64,000 nt of DNA from positions 1-64,000 of the forward strand of contig NZ_VWWL01000014.1 of assembly GCF_011752995.1 (NCBI RefSeq), in the 5' to 3' direction. Of this stretch, positions 16,901-25,620 are shown piece after piece. The stretch is from Burkholderia sp. Ax-1724 (GTDB lineage: Bacteria; Pseudomonadota; Gammaproteobacteria; Burkholderiales; Burkholderiaceae). The translations under genes and the position numbers were made by a program. The notes beneath the pieces were generated by a model. That model saw nothing but the letters and a program-made list of their open reading frames with translations. It was not told the origin of the DNA and did no database searches. The stretch's first letter is position 1. Each line of letters opens with the position of its first letter.

Positions 16901-17466
16901 ATATCGTTCAAAGCATTGCCATCGTCGTGCCGTGGACCCTCTGGCTGCTGTACTGGATCGCGACGTCGAAACAGGTCAAGGCGACCGCGCGCAAGGAAGC
17001 GTCGCTGTCGCGCACCTTGCAGTCGATTCCGCTGATTGCGGGCGGCGCGCTGATTATCCTGCCGGATTTCACGGCCGCCGCGTGGCGTTTCGACCCGCAG
17101 ATGTTCGGGCCGCTACAGATCGCCGGTCTCGTCGTACTGCTCGCGGGTCTCGCTTTTTCCGTGTGGGCCCGGCTGCATCTCGGCACGAACTGGAGCGTGT
17201 CGGTCACGCTGAAAGACGATCATGAACTCGTGCGCAGCGGGCCTTATGGCCTGGTTCGCCATCCTATTTATACGGGTTGCCTGCTGGCGCTGCTCGGTGC
17301 GGCGATAATCGGCGCGCAATGGCGCGGCGCGTTCGGCCTCGCGCTGATTTTCGCGTCGCTCGCCTACAAGGTGCGGGTCGAGGAAAGCTGGCTGACCGGC
17401 CACTTCGGCGGCGCTTATACCCAGTACCGCCGCGACGTGGCCGCGCTGATTCCCGGTCTCTTCTGA
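16897..17466 (+). CDS. ICMT/PEMT-like integral-membrane methyltransferase
   Basis: A 189-residue protein with about four or five hydrophobic helices. The C-terminal half has the isoprenylcysteine carboxyl methyltransferase / phospholipid methyltransferase signature: GPYGLVRHPIYTG, followed by EESWLTGHFGGAYTQYRRDV, which shape the S-adenosylmethionine site in this superfamily. It probably methylates a small lipophilic carboxylate, amine or thiol at the membrane. The GTG start at 16897 overlaps the rhlA stop (GTGA), and rhlB starts 8 bp after its end, so it belongs to the rhl operon. I do not recall this gene between rhlA and rhlB in the Burkholderia thailandensis or pseudomallei clusters. Esterification of HAA or rhamnolipid is an attractive but untested idea. 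Confidence 0.88.
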   Translation: MNIVQSIAIVVPWTLWLLYWIATSKQVKATARKEASLSRTLQSIPLIAGGALIILPDFTAAAWRFDPQMFGPLQIAGLVVLLAGLAFSVWARLHLGTNWSVSVTLKDDHELVRSGPYGLVRHPIYTGCLLALLGAAIIGAQWRGAFGLALIFASLAYKVRVEESWLTGHFGGAYTQYRRDVAALIPGLF

Positions 17467-17474
17467 GCCACCGC

Positions 17475-18788
17475 ATGACGAGAGTCATCATTACCGCGAT
17501 CGGCTCGGCGGGCGACGTGCATCCGCTGCTCGGCATCGGCGCCGCGCTCGCGGCGCGCGGGCACGAGATCGTGTTTTGCAGCCACCCGCCGTTCGAAGCT
17601 GCCGCTGTGCGCCAGGGATTCGCATTCAAGCCGATCGGCACCGCCGACGAATACGCGGCCGCGATGGCGAACCCCGCGCTATGGAATCCGCGCACGTCAT
17701 TTCGAACGCTGTGGGCCGTGATTGCGCCGACGTTGCAGCCGCACTTTCATACGCTCGTTTCGTTGACCAACGACGACACGGTGCTTGTCGGCAGCTTGTG
17801 GGCTTTTTCCGCGCGGCTCATGCAGGAGTTATATCGCGTGCCGTTGGTGTCGGTGCAGGTGTCGCCGTCGACGTTGCTGTCCGCGCATGCGCCGCCGACG
17901 CACCCGCGTTTGACGATTCCGCGCTGGCTGCCGCTCGGCGTCAAGGCGGCACTGCTGCGCCTGATTGAAACGCAGGTGCTAGACCGGGTGTGCGGCCCCG
18001 AACTCAATGCATTGCGCGCGCAATTGGGGCTGCCGTCGGTCACGCGCATTTTCGGCCACTGGCTGCATTCGACCGACGGCGTGCTGTGCCTGTTTCCCGA
18101 ATGGTTTGCGCAACCGCAGCCGGATTGGCCGGAGCCGCGTCGGCAGAGCGGCTTTCCGTTATTCAACGAGACGCAGGCGCACGAACCCGATGCGCAACTC
18201 GAAGCGTTTCTCGACGACGGCGAGCGCCCCGTCGTGTTCACGGCCGGCTCGACGTTGACCGATCATGCGCACTATGCCGGGATCGTGAATGCGGTGCTGC
18301 GTGATACCGGGCTGCGCGGCATTCTATTGACGCCGCATACACAGCAGCAGGCGGAAACGGCAACGGCGCAGCTGCTCACGCGCCACTATGTGCCGATGCG
18401 CACGCTATTGCCGCGCTGCCGCGCGCTCGTGCATCACGGCGGCATCGGCACGGCGGCACTCGCGTATGCGGCCGGTATTCCGCAGGTCGTTACGCCGTTT
18501 GCGCACGATCAGTTCGATAACGCGCAACGCGTCGCCGCGAGCGGCTGCGGCGTGCGGCTCGATGCGCCGTTGCAAGTGCGGGCGCTGGCGCGCTCGCTCA
18601 GGGACGTGCTCGGTTCCCCGTCGATCGCGACGCAGTGCGTGCGCATGCAGGATCGGCTCGCGGCCGCGCCGGACGGTTGCGACACGGCCGCGCGCTATAT
18701 CGAAGGATTCATGCGTCGCACGGCGCGCGAGCCCGCGATTGCCGGCGTGCCGTCGTTGGTGCTGGCTGCGGGTGGACAGGGCGCATGA
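17475..18788 (+). CDS. rhlB: RhlB, rhamnosyltransferase 1
   Basis: RhlB transfers rhamnose from dTDP-L-rhamnose to HAA to form mono-rhamnolipid at the inner membrane. This 437-residue GT1-type glycosyltransferase has the N-terminal ITAIGSAGDVHPLLGIGAAL motif and the C-terminal nucleotide-sugar signature HHGGIGTAALAYAAGIPQ followed by VTPFAHDQFDNAQRV, as in RhlB and other UDP-glycosyltransferase-like enzymes. Placement in an operon with RhlA and RhlC makes the assignment firm. The ATG at 17475 is 8 bp past the methyltransferase stop, with no strong ribosome site, suggesting translational coupling. Its stop overlaps the next start as ATGA. Confidence 0.94.
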   Translation: MTRVIITAIGSAGDVHPLLGIGAALAARGHEIVFCSHPPFEAAAVRQGFAFKPIGTADEYAAAMANPALWNPRTSFRTLWAVIAPTLQPHFHTLVSLTNDDTVLVGSLWAFSARLMQELYRVPLVSVQVSPSTLLSAHAPPTHPRLTIPRWLPLGVKAALLRLIETQVLDRVCGPELNALRAQLGLPSVTRIFGHWLHSTDGVLCLFPEWFAQPQPDWPEPRRQSGFPLFNETQAHEPDAQLEAFLDDGERPVVFTAGSTLTDHAHYAGIVNAVLRDTGLRGILLTPHTQQQAETATAQLLTRHYVPMRTLLPRCRALVHHGGIGTAALAYAAGIPQVVTPFAHDQFDNAQRVAASGCGVRLDAPLQVRALARSLRDVLGSPSIATQCVRMQDRLAAAPDGCDTAARYIEGFMRRTAREPAIAGVPSLVLAAGGQGA

Positions 18789-20407
18789 GCACGGCGACGT
18801 CAGTGCCGGACAGTGCTGCGCGCGAGGATCGCAGCAACATTCGCGGCCAAATGCGCGGCATGCGGCTTGCCTTGCTGACTTTCGCGCTCTCGCTCGCGAC
18901 GTTTATCGAAGTACTCGACTCGACCGTCACCAATGTCGCGGTGCCGGCTATTTCCGGCAGCCTCGGCGTGTCGAATAGCCAGGGCACATGGGTTATCAGT
19001 TCGTATTCGGTCGCCGCCGCGATTGCGGTGCCGCTGACGGGCTGGCTCGCGCAGCGGTTCGGCGAAACGCGGCTTTTTCTCGCGGCGGTGATTCTGTTCA
19101 CCTCGACCTCGCTGTTGTGCGGCATGGCCGCCAACTTTCACGTGCTGGTCGTGTGCCGCGCCTTGCAGGGGCTGTTTTCCGGGCCGATGGTGCCGCTGTC
19201 GCAAACCATTCTGCTGCGCAGTTTTCCGCCGCAAAGACGGGTCGTGGCGCTCGCGCTATGGGCGATGACGGTACTGCTCGCGCCGATTTTCGGGCCGGTC
19301 GTGGGCGGCTGGATTATCGACAACTTCTCGTGGCCGTGGATCTTTCTGATCAATCTGCCGATCGGCGTGTTCTCGTTTTCGGTGTGCACGACGCTCTTGC
19401 GCCGCGACGCGCATGATTCGGCAACTGAAGCGACCGGAGAGACAGGAGAGACCGCTGCGACCAGGGCGGCCACGCGTGTCGATCTTCCCGGTATTGCGTT
19501 GCTCGTGCTCGGCGTCGGCTCGCTGCAAGTCGTGCTCGACCTCGGGCACGACCGCGGCTGGTTCGATTCGCCGCTGATTCTGACGCTTTCGATCGTCGCG
19601 GCGCTGTCCATCGTGTCGTTGTTGATCTGGGAAGCGGGCGAGGCGCATCCGGTGATCGATCTGAGCCTGTTTCGCGACCGCACGTTTTCGTTCTGCGTGC
19701 TGATTATCTCGCTCGGCATGATGAGTTTTTCGGTGGTCGGCGTGGTGTTTCCGCTCTGGTTGCAGGCCGTGATGGGCTATACCGCCTATCACGCGGGACT
19801 CGCCACCGCGCCGCTCGGCGTGCTCGCGCTCGTGTTTTCGATTCTGGTCGGCATTTACGCGCCGCGTTTCGACGCGCGCGTCCTCGCGACGTTCGGCTTT
19901 CTCGTATTCGCGGCCGTGCTGTGGTGGAACGCGCATTTCACGCTGACAATGACCTTCGTGCAGATCATCACGCCCGGTCTGATCCAGGGCATCGGCCTGC
20001 CGTGCTTTTTTATTCCGCTGACCGCCGCGACGCTGTCGCGCGTACCCGATCACAAGCTGGCCGCCGCCTCGAGCCTGTCGAATTTCCTGCGCACGCTGTC
20101 GGCCGCATTCGGCACCGCGATGAGCGTCACGTTGTGGGACAACCGCGCGTTGTTTCACTACGACGTGATTTCCCAGGCGGTGACGAAATCGTCGGGCAAT
20201 ACGCAGCAGTTCGTGCAGAAGCTGCATGGTTTCGGGATCGACGGCGCGCGCGAAGTCACGACGCTGCACCACGTCGTGCAGCAGCAGGCCTACATGATGG
20301 CGACCGGCGACATGTTCTATATGGCGAGCGTCACCTGTCTCGCGCTCGCCGCGATGATGTGGCTCACGCGTCCGAAACGCGGCTCCGCGATGACGCTCGG
20401 ACACTAG
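18785..20407 (+). CDS. DHA2-family MFS transporter of the rhamnolipid operon
   Basis: A 540-residue transporter of the EmrB/QacA (DHA2, 14-helix) type. Typical marks are the first helix with FIEVLDSTVTNVAVPAISGS, the motif GTWVISSYSVAAAIAVPLTG, and GWLAQRFGETRLF after helix 2. An acidic Glu/Thr/Ala insert near residue 215 lies between helices. The gene overlaps rhlB by ATGA and precedes rhlC, and an EmrA-type adaptor and a NodT-type outer-membrane protein lie at the operon end, so the three probably form a tripartite pump. Rhamnolipid export is the natural substrate by context; drug export is the family alternative. Similar transporter genes occupy the same place in known Burkholderia rhl clusters. 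Confidence 0.93.
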   Translation: MSTATSVPDSAAREDRSNIRGQMRGMRLALLTFALSLATFIEVLDSTVTNVAVPAISGSLGVSNSQGTWVISSYSVAAAIAVPLTGWLAQRFGETRLFLAAVILFTSTSLLCGMAANFHVLVVCRALQGLFSGPMVPLSQTILLRSFPPQRRVVALALWAMTVLLAPIFGPVVGGWIIDNFSWPWIFLINLPIGVFSFSVCTTLLRRDAHDSATEATGETGETAATRAATRVDLPGIALLVLGVGSLQVVLDLGHDRGWFDSPLILTLSIVAALSIVSLLIWEAGEAHPVIDLSLFRDRTFSFCVLIISLGMMSFSVVGVVFPLWLQAVMGYTAYHAGLATAPLGVLALVFSILVGIYAPRFDARVLATFGFLVFAAVLWWNAHFTLTMTFVQIITPGLIQGIGLPCFFIPLTAATLSRVPDHKLAAASSLSNFLRTLSAAFGTAMSVTLWDNRALFHYDVISQAVTKSSGNTQQFVQKLHGFGIDGAREVTTLHHVVQQQAYMMATGDMFYMASVTCLALAAMMWLTRPKRGSAMTLGH

Positions 20408-20417
20408 GAGAAAGCCA

Positions 20418-21422
20418 ATGACGAAATTGGCCGCGCTGATCGTACTGTTTCATCCGAACGACGAACAACTCGCGCGTGCGGTGGCGATGCGCGCGGTGTG
20501 CGACCGCCTGCTCGTGATCGACAACTCGCCCGAGCCCGACGCTCGCGCGGCGCAAGTGCTCGGCGATGCCGGCATCGCACTGCTGCATCACGGCAATCGT
20601 CACGGCATTGCGGGCGCATTCAATAGCGGACTGCATGCGCTGTTCGGCCACGGTATGGACGCGGTCGCGCTGTTCGATCAGGACTCGACCATGCCTGAGG
20701 GCTATTTCGACGTGATGCGCGAGCGTTGCACGCCGCTCGATGGTCAGCCGTTCCTGATGGGGCCACGTATTTTCGACGAAAACGATCAGCGCTATTTGCC
20801 GGAACTCGTCACGAGCGGCCTCGCGGTCAAGCGCCTCGCGACGGATGCCGCTGCCTCATTGCAGCGCTGCGCGTTTCTGATCTCCTCGGGCTCCGTTATT
20901 TCGCGCGAGGCATTCGCGCGTCTCGGCCGTTTCGACGAAAGCCTGTTTATCGATCACGTCGATACCGAGTACTGCCTGCGCGCCTTGCTGCGCAACGTAC
21001 CCGTGTATGTCGTGCCGTCGCTCGTGCTACTGCACCGGATCGGTTCGCGGCGCCGCCATAAACTCGGCGCATTCGAAATGACGACGATGAATCACCCCGG
21101 CTTTCGCCGCTATTACAGCGCACGCAATGCGATGCAACTCGCGTTGCAATATGGCTTGCGCCTGCCAGTCGCGATCGTGCCGAACCTGCTCACGCTATGG
21201 CAGATCGTACAGATCGTTCTGGCCGAACACGACAAGCTCGCGAAGCTGAGCGCGATCGCGCAGGGGCTGATCGACGGTTTGTTCGGACGCATGGGACCGC
21301 TCGAACAGGTCCGTCCACGGCTGGCCGCAAAAACGGCTAGCGTGAGGAAGGCCACCGCGGCGGGTTCCTCTTCTCCATCACGCGCCGGCGAAGCCGCGCT
21401 GCATCACCCGCACCATTCATGA
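20418..21422 (+). CDS. rhlC: RhlC, rhamnosyltransferase 2
   Basis: RhlC adds the second rhamnose to mono-rhamnolipid. This 334-residue GT2-fold enzyme shows the expected order: LAALIVLFHPN at the start, the donor/metal site ALFDQDSTMPEGYFDVMRE, and the acceptor-side motif ISSGSVISREAFARLGRFDE followed by SLFIDHVDTEYCLRA. These match RhlC and related rhamnosyltransferases. The ATG at 20418 has a good AGGAG at 20406-20410. The C-terminal 40 residues are Ser/Ala/His-rich and look unstructured. The stop overlaps the next gene start (ATGA). Having RhlC means the operon should yield di-rhamnolipids. Confidence 0.94.
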   Translation: MTKLAALIVLFHPNDEQLARAVAMRAVCDRLLVIDNSPEPDARAAQVLGDAGIALLHHGNRHGIAGAFNSGLHALFGHGMDAVALFDQDSTMPEGYFDVMRERCTPLDGQPFLMGPRIFDENDQRYLPELVTSGLAVKRLATDAAASLQRCAFLISSGSVISREAFARLGRFDESLFIDHVDTEYCLRALLRNVPVYVVPSLVLLHRIGSRRRHKLGAFEMTTMNHPGFRRYYSARNAMQLALQYGLRLPVAIVPNLLTLWQIVQIVLAEHDKLAKLSAIAQGLIDGLFGRMGPLEQVRPRLAAKTASVRKATAAGSSSPSRAGEAALHHPHHS

Positions 21423-22978
21423 AACCGCTCATGAAGCCAACCACCATGCGATTTCTTACGCGACACGCGCTGCCCATGCTGCTGATCTCGGCGGCGTTGA
21501 GCGGCTGCGTCAGCGATGCCGGTTTGCATGCGAGTGTCGAACCGCTGCAACCGGGTGCCGATGCGCTCGCGAAAACGCTCGGCCCCGACGCGAACGGCGC
21601 ATGGCCCGCACCCGATTGGGTCAAGCGCTACGGCGATCCGCAACTCGACGAACTGGCCGCCGAGGCATTGCAGCACAATCCCGATCTGCAGATCGCGCAG
21701 GCGCGCGTCGGCGCGGCGCAGTCGCAACTGGAGCAATTTGCCTCGTTGTCCGGATTGAACGGCACGGCGCTTGCGTCGGTCAACAAGGCGCGCCTGCCGC
21801 AACCGAACAATGTCGCGAACGTGTCCGTCGCGGGACAGCAGTTTCCGGTGCAACTGTTCGACGATCCGGTGGTGTCGCCATCGGCATTGATGGCGGGGCT
21901 CAGCTATCAGCTCGATCTGTGGGGCAAGAATGCCGCGCTTACGCGCAGCCTGCTGTCTTCGCGCGATGCGGCGCGCGTCGACGCGGAACAGGCGCGCCTT
22001 ACGCTGATGGTCGCACTCGTCACGCTGTACTGCGAACTGGACCGCGCATTCACGATGCAAGCGCTGTTGCTGCAGAAGCAACAGGCGGCCGACGGTGTCG
22101 ATACGGTATTGCGCGAGCGCAGCGCGCGCGGCATCGACAATGCGTACGACGCGGCCGATGCCGAGTTGAAGCGCAGCCGCCTCGCGTCGCAACAGGCCCT
22201 CAACGACGAGCGCATCACGCTGACCGAGTTGCAGCTCGGCGTGCTGACGGGCCGAGGGCCCGAGCGTGGCCTGTCGCTGCATCGTCCGCAACTCGCGGCG
22301 GCCGCCGACGCGCCGTTGCCCGCGCAATTGCCGGTCGATCTGCTCGGCCGCCGGCCCGATATCGTCGCCGCGCGGCTGCGTGCCGAAGCGGCACTCAACC
22401 ATATCGACGCGACGCGCGCGCAGTTCTATCCCGACGTCAATCTTGCGGCGTTCGCGGGCTTGACCGCGTTGACGCCGGCCGCGCTGTTCTCGCGCGCGGC
22501 GCTGACCGGCTCGGTCGGGCCGGCGATTTCGCTGCCGGTGTTCGACCGTACGCGGCTGCGCGCGCAATTGCACGGCGACTACGCGAACGTCGACGCGGCG
22601 GTGAGCCTCTACAACAAGACCGTCGATGAAGCGCTCGGCGACGTCGCGCGTCAACTGACTTCGCTGCGCACGGTCGAGCGTCTGTCGGCCGAGCAGAACC
22701 GCGCGGTCGATTCGGCCACGCGCATCGTCGCGATTGCGCGCGAGCGGCACCGGCGCGGCATCGGCATGCAGAAGGACGTGATGCTCGCCGATCTGTCGCT
22801 GCTCGACGAACGCGCGCAACAGGCCGATCTGCAAGGCCGCCGCATGCTGCTGCAAGTCGCGCTGATCGGCGCGCTCGGCGGCGGCTTCGACGAACGCAAG
22901 ATCAGCGGCGCACCGATCGTTCATTCGCAGACGGTTCTTTTCTCTCACGCACGCCTCATGGATTCGCACTTCGATTGA
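21419..22978 (+). CDS. NodT/OprM-type outer-membrane efflux lipoprotein
   Basis: A 519-residue outer-membrane factor of tripartite pumps. The signal peptide ends in lipobox LSGC (Cys30), and two outer-membrane-efflux repeats follow, with motifs such as WVKRYGDPQLDELAAEALQH in the first and LPVDLLGRRPDIVAARLRAE at the start of the second. These fit the RND-type NodT family. It overlaps rhlC by ATGA and directly abuts the adaptor gene. The window contains a second such gene at its right end, which belongs to the ceo pump. Role by context: the outer-membrane channel for rhamnolipid export together with the DHA2 transporter and the adaptor. Confidence 0.93.
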   Translation: MKPLMKPTTMRFLTRHALPMLLISAALSGCVSDAGLHASVEPLQPGADALAKTLGPDANGAWPAPDWVKRYGDPQLDELAAEALQHNPDLQIAQARVGAAQSQLEQFASLSGLNGTALASVNKARLPQPNNVANVSVAGQQFPVQLFDDPVVSPSALMAGLSYQLDLWGKNAALTRSLLSSRDAARVDAEQARLTLMVALVTLYCELDRAFTMQALLLQKQQAADGVDTVLRERSARGIDNAYDAADAELKRSRLASQQALNDERITLTELQLGVLTGRGPERGLSLHRPQLAAAADAPLPAQLPVDLLGRRPDIVAARLRAEAALNHIDATRAQFYPDVNLAAFAGLTALTPAALFSRAALTGSVGPAISLPVFDRTRLRAQLHGDYANVDAAVSLYNKTVDEALGDVARQLTSLRTVERLSAEQNRAVDSATRIVAIARERHRRGIGMQKDVMLADLSLLDERAQQADLQGRRMLLQVALIGALGGGFDERKISGAPIVHSQTVLFSHARLMDSHFD

Positions 22979-24211
22979 ATGCATAACGATAAACAGGCAC
23001 AGCAGGCGGCCGGCTGGACACAGGAACAGGCCCACGCAGCGCACGCGGCGGAGAGCGGCGCACCCGATGCGAAGCGCGCAACGCGGCGGCGGCGCTTTGC
23101 GATCTTCTTCGGCGTGGTCGCGCTCGCCGGTGTGGCGTGGCTCTCGTACTGGGGCTTCAGTTCGCGCTTCTTCGAGGAAACCGACGACGCTTACGTGGCC
23201 GGCAACATCGTGCAGATCGCGGCGCAAATCCCCGGTACGGTCACCGACATTCTGGTCGAGAACACGCGCCACGTGCGCGCGGGCCAGCCGCTCGTCAAGC
23301 TCGACGATGCCGAGGCCGCTGCCGCGTTTGCGCAGGCGCGCGCGCAGTTGACGTCGGCCGTGCGTCAGGTGGCGAACGCCGCGATTTCGCGCAAGCTCTA
23401 TGTGCAATCGATCGACGCGCGCCGCGCCGAACTCGCGCTCGCGCAGCGTGCGTTGGCCGCGCGCGATCATGCGTCGGTGGAAGTGGTGTCGCCGGAAGAA
23501 CTCGCGCGTGCGAAAGAGACGGTGGCTGTCGCGCAGGCGAATCTCGCGTCCGCGCAGGTGCAGCTCGATGCCGCGCGCGCGCTCGGCGGCAAATCGTCGA
23601 TCGAATCGAGTCCGCCCGTGTTACAGGCCGCCGCGCAGTTGCGGCTCGCTTACCGGAACCTGCAACGCACGACGGTGATTGCACCGATCGACGGCACGGT
23701 CGGCCAGCGTGCGGTGCAGATCGGCCAGCAGGTCGGGCCCGGCGTGACGCTGATGTCGATCGTTCCGCTCGAACATCTCTGGGTCGAGGCGAACTTCAAG
23801 GAAGGGCAGATTCGCCATATGCGCGTGGGCCAGCCGGTGCGGCTCGTGTCGGACGTGTATGGCTCGCAGGTCGTTTATCACGGCCACGTCGAAGGTTTTT
23901 CGGCGGGCACGGGCAGTGCGTTTTCGATGCTGCCGTCGCAGAACGCGGCGGGCAACTGGATCAAGGTCGTGCAGCGCGTGCCGATCGTGATTTCGCTCGA
24001 TGTGGCCGAACTGGCTGCGCATCCGCTGCGGCTCGGTTTATCGATGCAGGCTTCGGTCGATACGCATGAGCGCGGCGGTCATCTGATCGGCAACGATACG
24101 TCGGCGATTACGCAGAGCACGCGTGTGCATGACGACGTTTCGCGTGAAGCGGATGCGTTGATCGAGAAGATCGTGCGGGAGAACAGCGATCGCACGGGCG
24201 CGGCGGATTAG
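22979..24211 (+). CDS. EmrA/HlyD-family membrane fusion protein
   Basis: A 410-residue periplasmic adaptor with one N-terminal helix (about residues 38-60, after an arginine-rich cytosolic end). The motif EETDDAYVAGNIVQIAAQIP and the second lipoyl half YRNLQRTTVIAPIDGTVGQR, followed by LWVEANFKEGQIRHMRVGQP, are hallmarks of the EmrA branch. The helical hairpin between them (residues 110-225) is alanine-rich coiled coil. The ATG follows the previous stop without a gap (TGAATG). It would connect the DHA2 transporter to the outer-membrane lipoprotein. It is the last gene of the rhl operon; a stable hairpin follows. Confidence 0.93.
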   Translation: MHNDKQAQQAAGWTQEQAHAAHAAESGAPDAKRATRRRRFAIFFGVVALAGVAWLSYWGFSSRFFEETDDAYVAGNIVQIAAQIPGTVTDILVENTRHVRAGQPLVKLDDAEAAAAFAQARAQLTSAVRQVANAAISRKLYVQSIDARRAELALAQRALAARDHASVEVVSPEELARAKETVAVAQANLASAQVQLDAARALGGKSSIESSPPVLQAAAQLRLAYRNLQRTTVIAPIDGTVGQRAVQIGQQVGPGVTLMSIVPLEHLWVEANFKEGQIRHMRVGQPVRLVSDVYGSQVVYHGHVEGFSAGTGSAFSMLPSQNAAGNWIKVVQRVPIVISLDVAELAAHPLRLGLSMQASVDTHERGGHLIGNDTSAITQSTRVHDDVSREADALIEKIVRENSDRTGAAD

Positions 24212-24239
24212 TGAGCGGCTTCGCTGAGAGGCTTCGATG

Positions 24240-24278
24240 GCGGAACGTGCTGGTGAGGATGTACCGGCATGGTTCCGC
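24240..24278. terminator. hairpin between the convergent adaptor and BON-protein genes
   Basis: GCGGAAC (24240-24246) pairs with GTTCCGC (24272-24278), and an inner GTGCTGG pairs with CCGGCAT apart from wobbles, leaving one bulged G. There is no U-tract. Its place between convergent genes fits transcription termination. Confidence 0.4.
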
Positions 24279-24310
24279 GTAGACCCTAACTCCGTAGGCA
24301 TCGCGCTAAT

Positions 24311-24853
24311 TTAATTGCCGGGCTCCAGCACCGGTTTGTCCGGCTCGGCCTGCGTACGATAAGGCAGCTGCGCGGCATGCGGGTTCGTGACGGTGTTGTC
24401 GATGACGCGCTCGACGTCCGCGGTTTTCGCGAGTTCGGTCAGGAATGTCTTCTTGTCGAAACCCGGCGCGACGCAGCCTTCGACATAAATAAAGCGGCGC
24501 TGCAAGGTCAGCCAGAGCGTGGACTGTTCGCGCCAGTGCGTCGCGACGTTGAGATTCGCGAGACGCCGCCGCACGGTTTCGGCGATTTCCGCGTCGTATA
24601 GATAGGCGTTCGGCAAGCGGCAGCGTCCTTCGATCCAGCAGCTATTGCCACGCTCGATGCGGTAATGGCTGTCGTCGAGCCATTCCTGTTCCGTTTCGAA
24701 TGGACCGAGCGGTGTCGGGCAATCGGCGATTGCCTGGGATATCTGAAAGAAAGGATCATGGCCGCGATTGAGGCGCGGCGCTTCGGCATAGGCGTGCGCC
24801 GTTGCCGCGCAGATCAGCAGACAGGCAAGCCGGCGTTCGGTCAGGCGTTTCAT
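24311..24853 (-). CDS. exported BON-domain protein
   Basis: A 180-residue periplasmic protein. Residues 1 to about 23 are a signal peptide (MKRLTERRLACLLICAATAH, ending AYA). The C-terminal part resembles a BON domain: ETVRRRLANLNVATHWREQS, then RRFIYVEGCVAPGFDKKTF and KTADVERVIDNTVT, the usual helix-strand arrangement of this putative phospholipid- or surface-binding module. Four cysteines in the central region may form disulfides. A GGAG lies shortly before the ATG at 24853. It follows the two-component pair on the same strand with a gap of 113 bp, so co-transcription is possible but not shown. Confidence 0.75.
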   Translation of the reverse strand: MKRLTERRLACLLICAATAHAYAEAPRLNRGHDPFFQISQAIADCPTPLGPFETEQEWLDDSHYRIERGNSCWIEGRCRLPNAYLYDAEIAETVRRRLANLNVATHWREQSTLWLTLQRRFIYVEGCVAPGFDKKTFLTELAKTADVERVIDNTVTNPHAAQLPYRTQAEPDKPVLEPGN

Positions 24854-24966
24854 GCTTGCTCCAGTTCCTGCTGCGGTTTGGGGAGTCCTCAAGCACCGGT
24901 GGTGAAACAGGCTTGAAAGCATCGGCGCGCGCCATCGATCCATTATCGCGCGACCCGCGAAGCAAC

Positions 24967-25620
24967 CTAGCGCCGCGCGCGCCGATATTCGACCGCGAAC
25001 TTGATCAGCTCCGCCTGCCCCTCGATTTCGAGTTTGCGCTTCAGATTCTGCCTGTGCGTCTCCACGGTGCGCACGGACAGATCGTTGCGTTGCGCGATCT
25101 GCTTGCTCGACAGACCCTCGGCGAGCGCATCGAGAATATCGCGCTCGCGAGGCGTGAGCCGCTCGACCGGCGATTGCGTCGCCGACGCCTGGATCAGCCG
25201 CGCGCTCAATTCCGCGCTGAAAAACGTCTTGCCGTCGAGCACCGCGCCGATCGCCTGAATGATTTCGAGCGCGGGCGAATCCTTCAGCACATAGCCGCTC
25301 GCACCGGCGCGCACCGCTTGCGTCACGTATTCGAGGTTGTCGTGCATCGACAGCATCAGCACGCGAATCGCCGGAAAACGCTCGTGAAAAAGGCCCGTCA
25401 ACGCAATGCCGTTCATGCCGTTCTTCATGCCGACGTCCATCAGCGCGAGGTGCGGTGCCGCCTTCTCGGCGAGTGCGAGCGCTTCCTGTGCGTTGTCCGC
25501 TTCGCCGACCACTTCGAAATGGCGCACGGCTTCGAGACGCGCGCGCAGGCCGTCGCGCACGAGCGGATGATCGTCGACGAGCAGCAGGCGCGCGCTCGTG
25601 GCAGAAGCGTTGTCGTTCAT
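24967..25620 (-). CDS. NarL/FixJ-type response regulator, MctR-like
   Basis: A 217-residue DNA-binding regulator. The receiver domain has Asp16-Asp17, the phosphorylation site Asp62 (LMDVGMKNGM), Ser91 and Lys113 (YVLKD). A LuxR-type helix-turn-helix occupies residues 151-215 (LTPRERDILDALAEGLSSKQ, then LSVRTVETHRQNLKRKLEI). The start overlaps the kinase stop (ATGA), so kinase and regulator form one unit. The divergent neighbours encode an MctP-like symporter; in Rhizobium leguminosarum a kinase/regulator pair, MctSR, controls the monocarboxylate permease MctP. A similar role here is inferred from the arrangement. The TACGTAG repeats upstream of the kinase gene are candidate binding sites. 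Confidence 0.93.
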   Translation of the reverse strand: MNDNASATSARLLLVDDHPLVRDGLRARLEAVRHFEVVGEADNAQEALALAEKAAPHLALMDVGMKNGMNGIALTGLFHERFPAIRVLMLSMHDNLEYVTQAVRAGASGYVLKDSPALEIIQAIGAVLDGKTFFSAELSARLIQASATQSPVERLTPRERDILDALAEGLSSKQIAQRNDLSVRTVETHRQNLKRKLEIEGQAELIKFAVEYRRARR

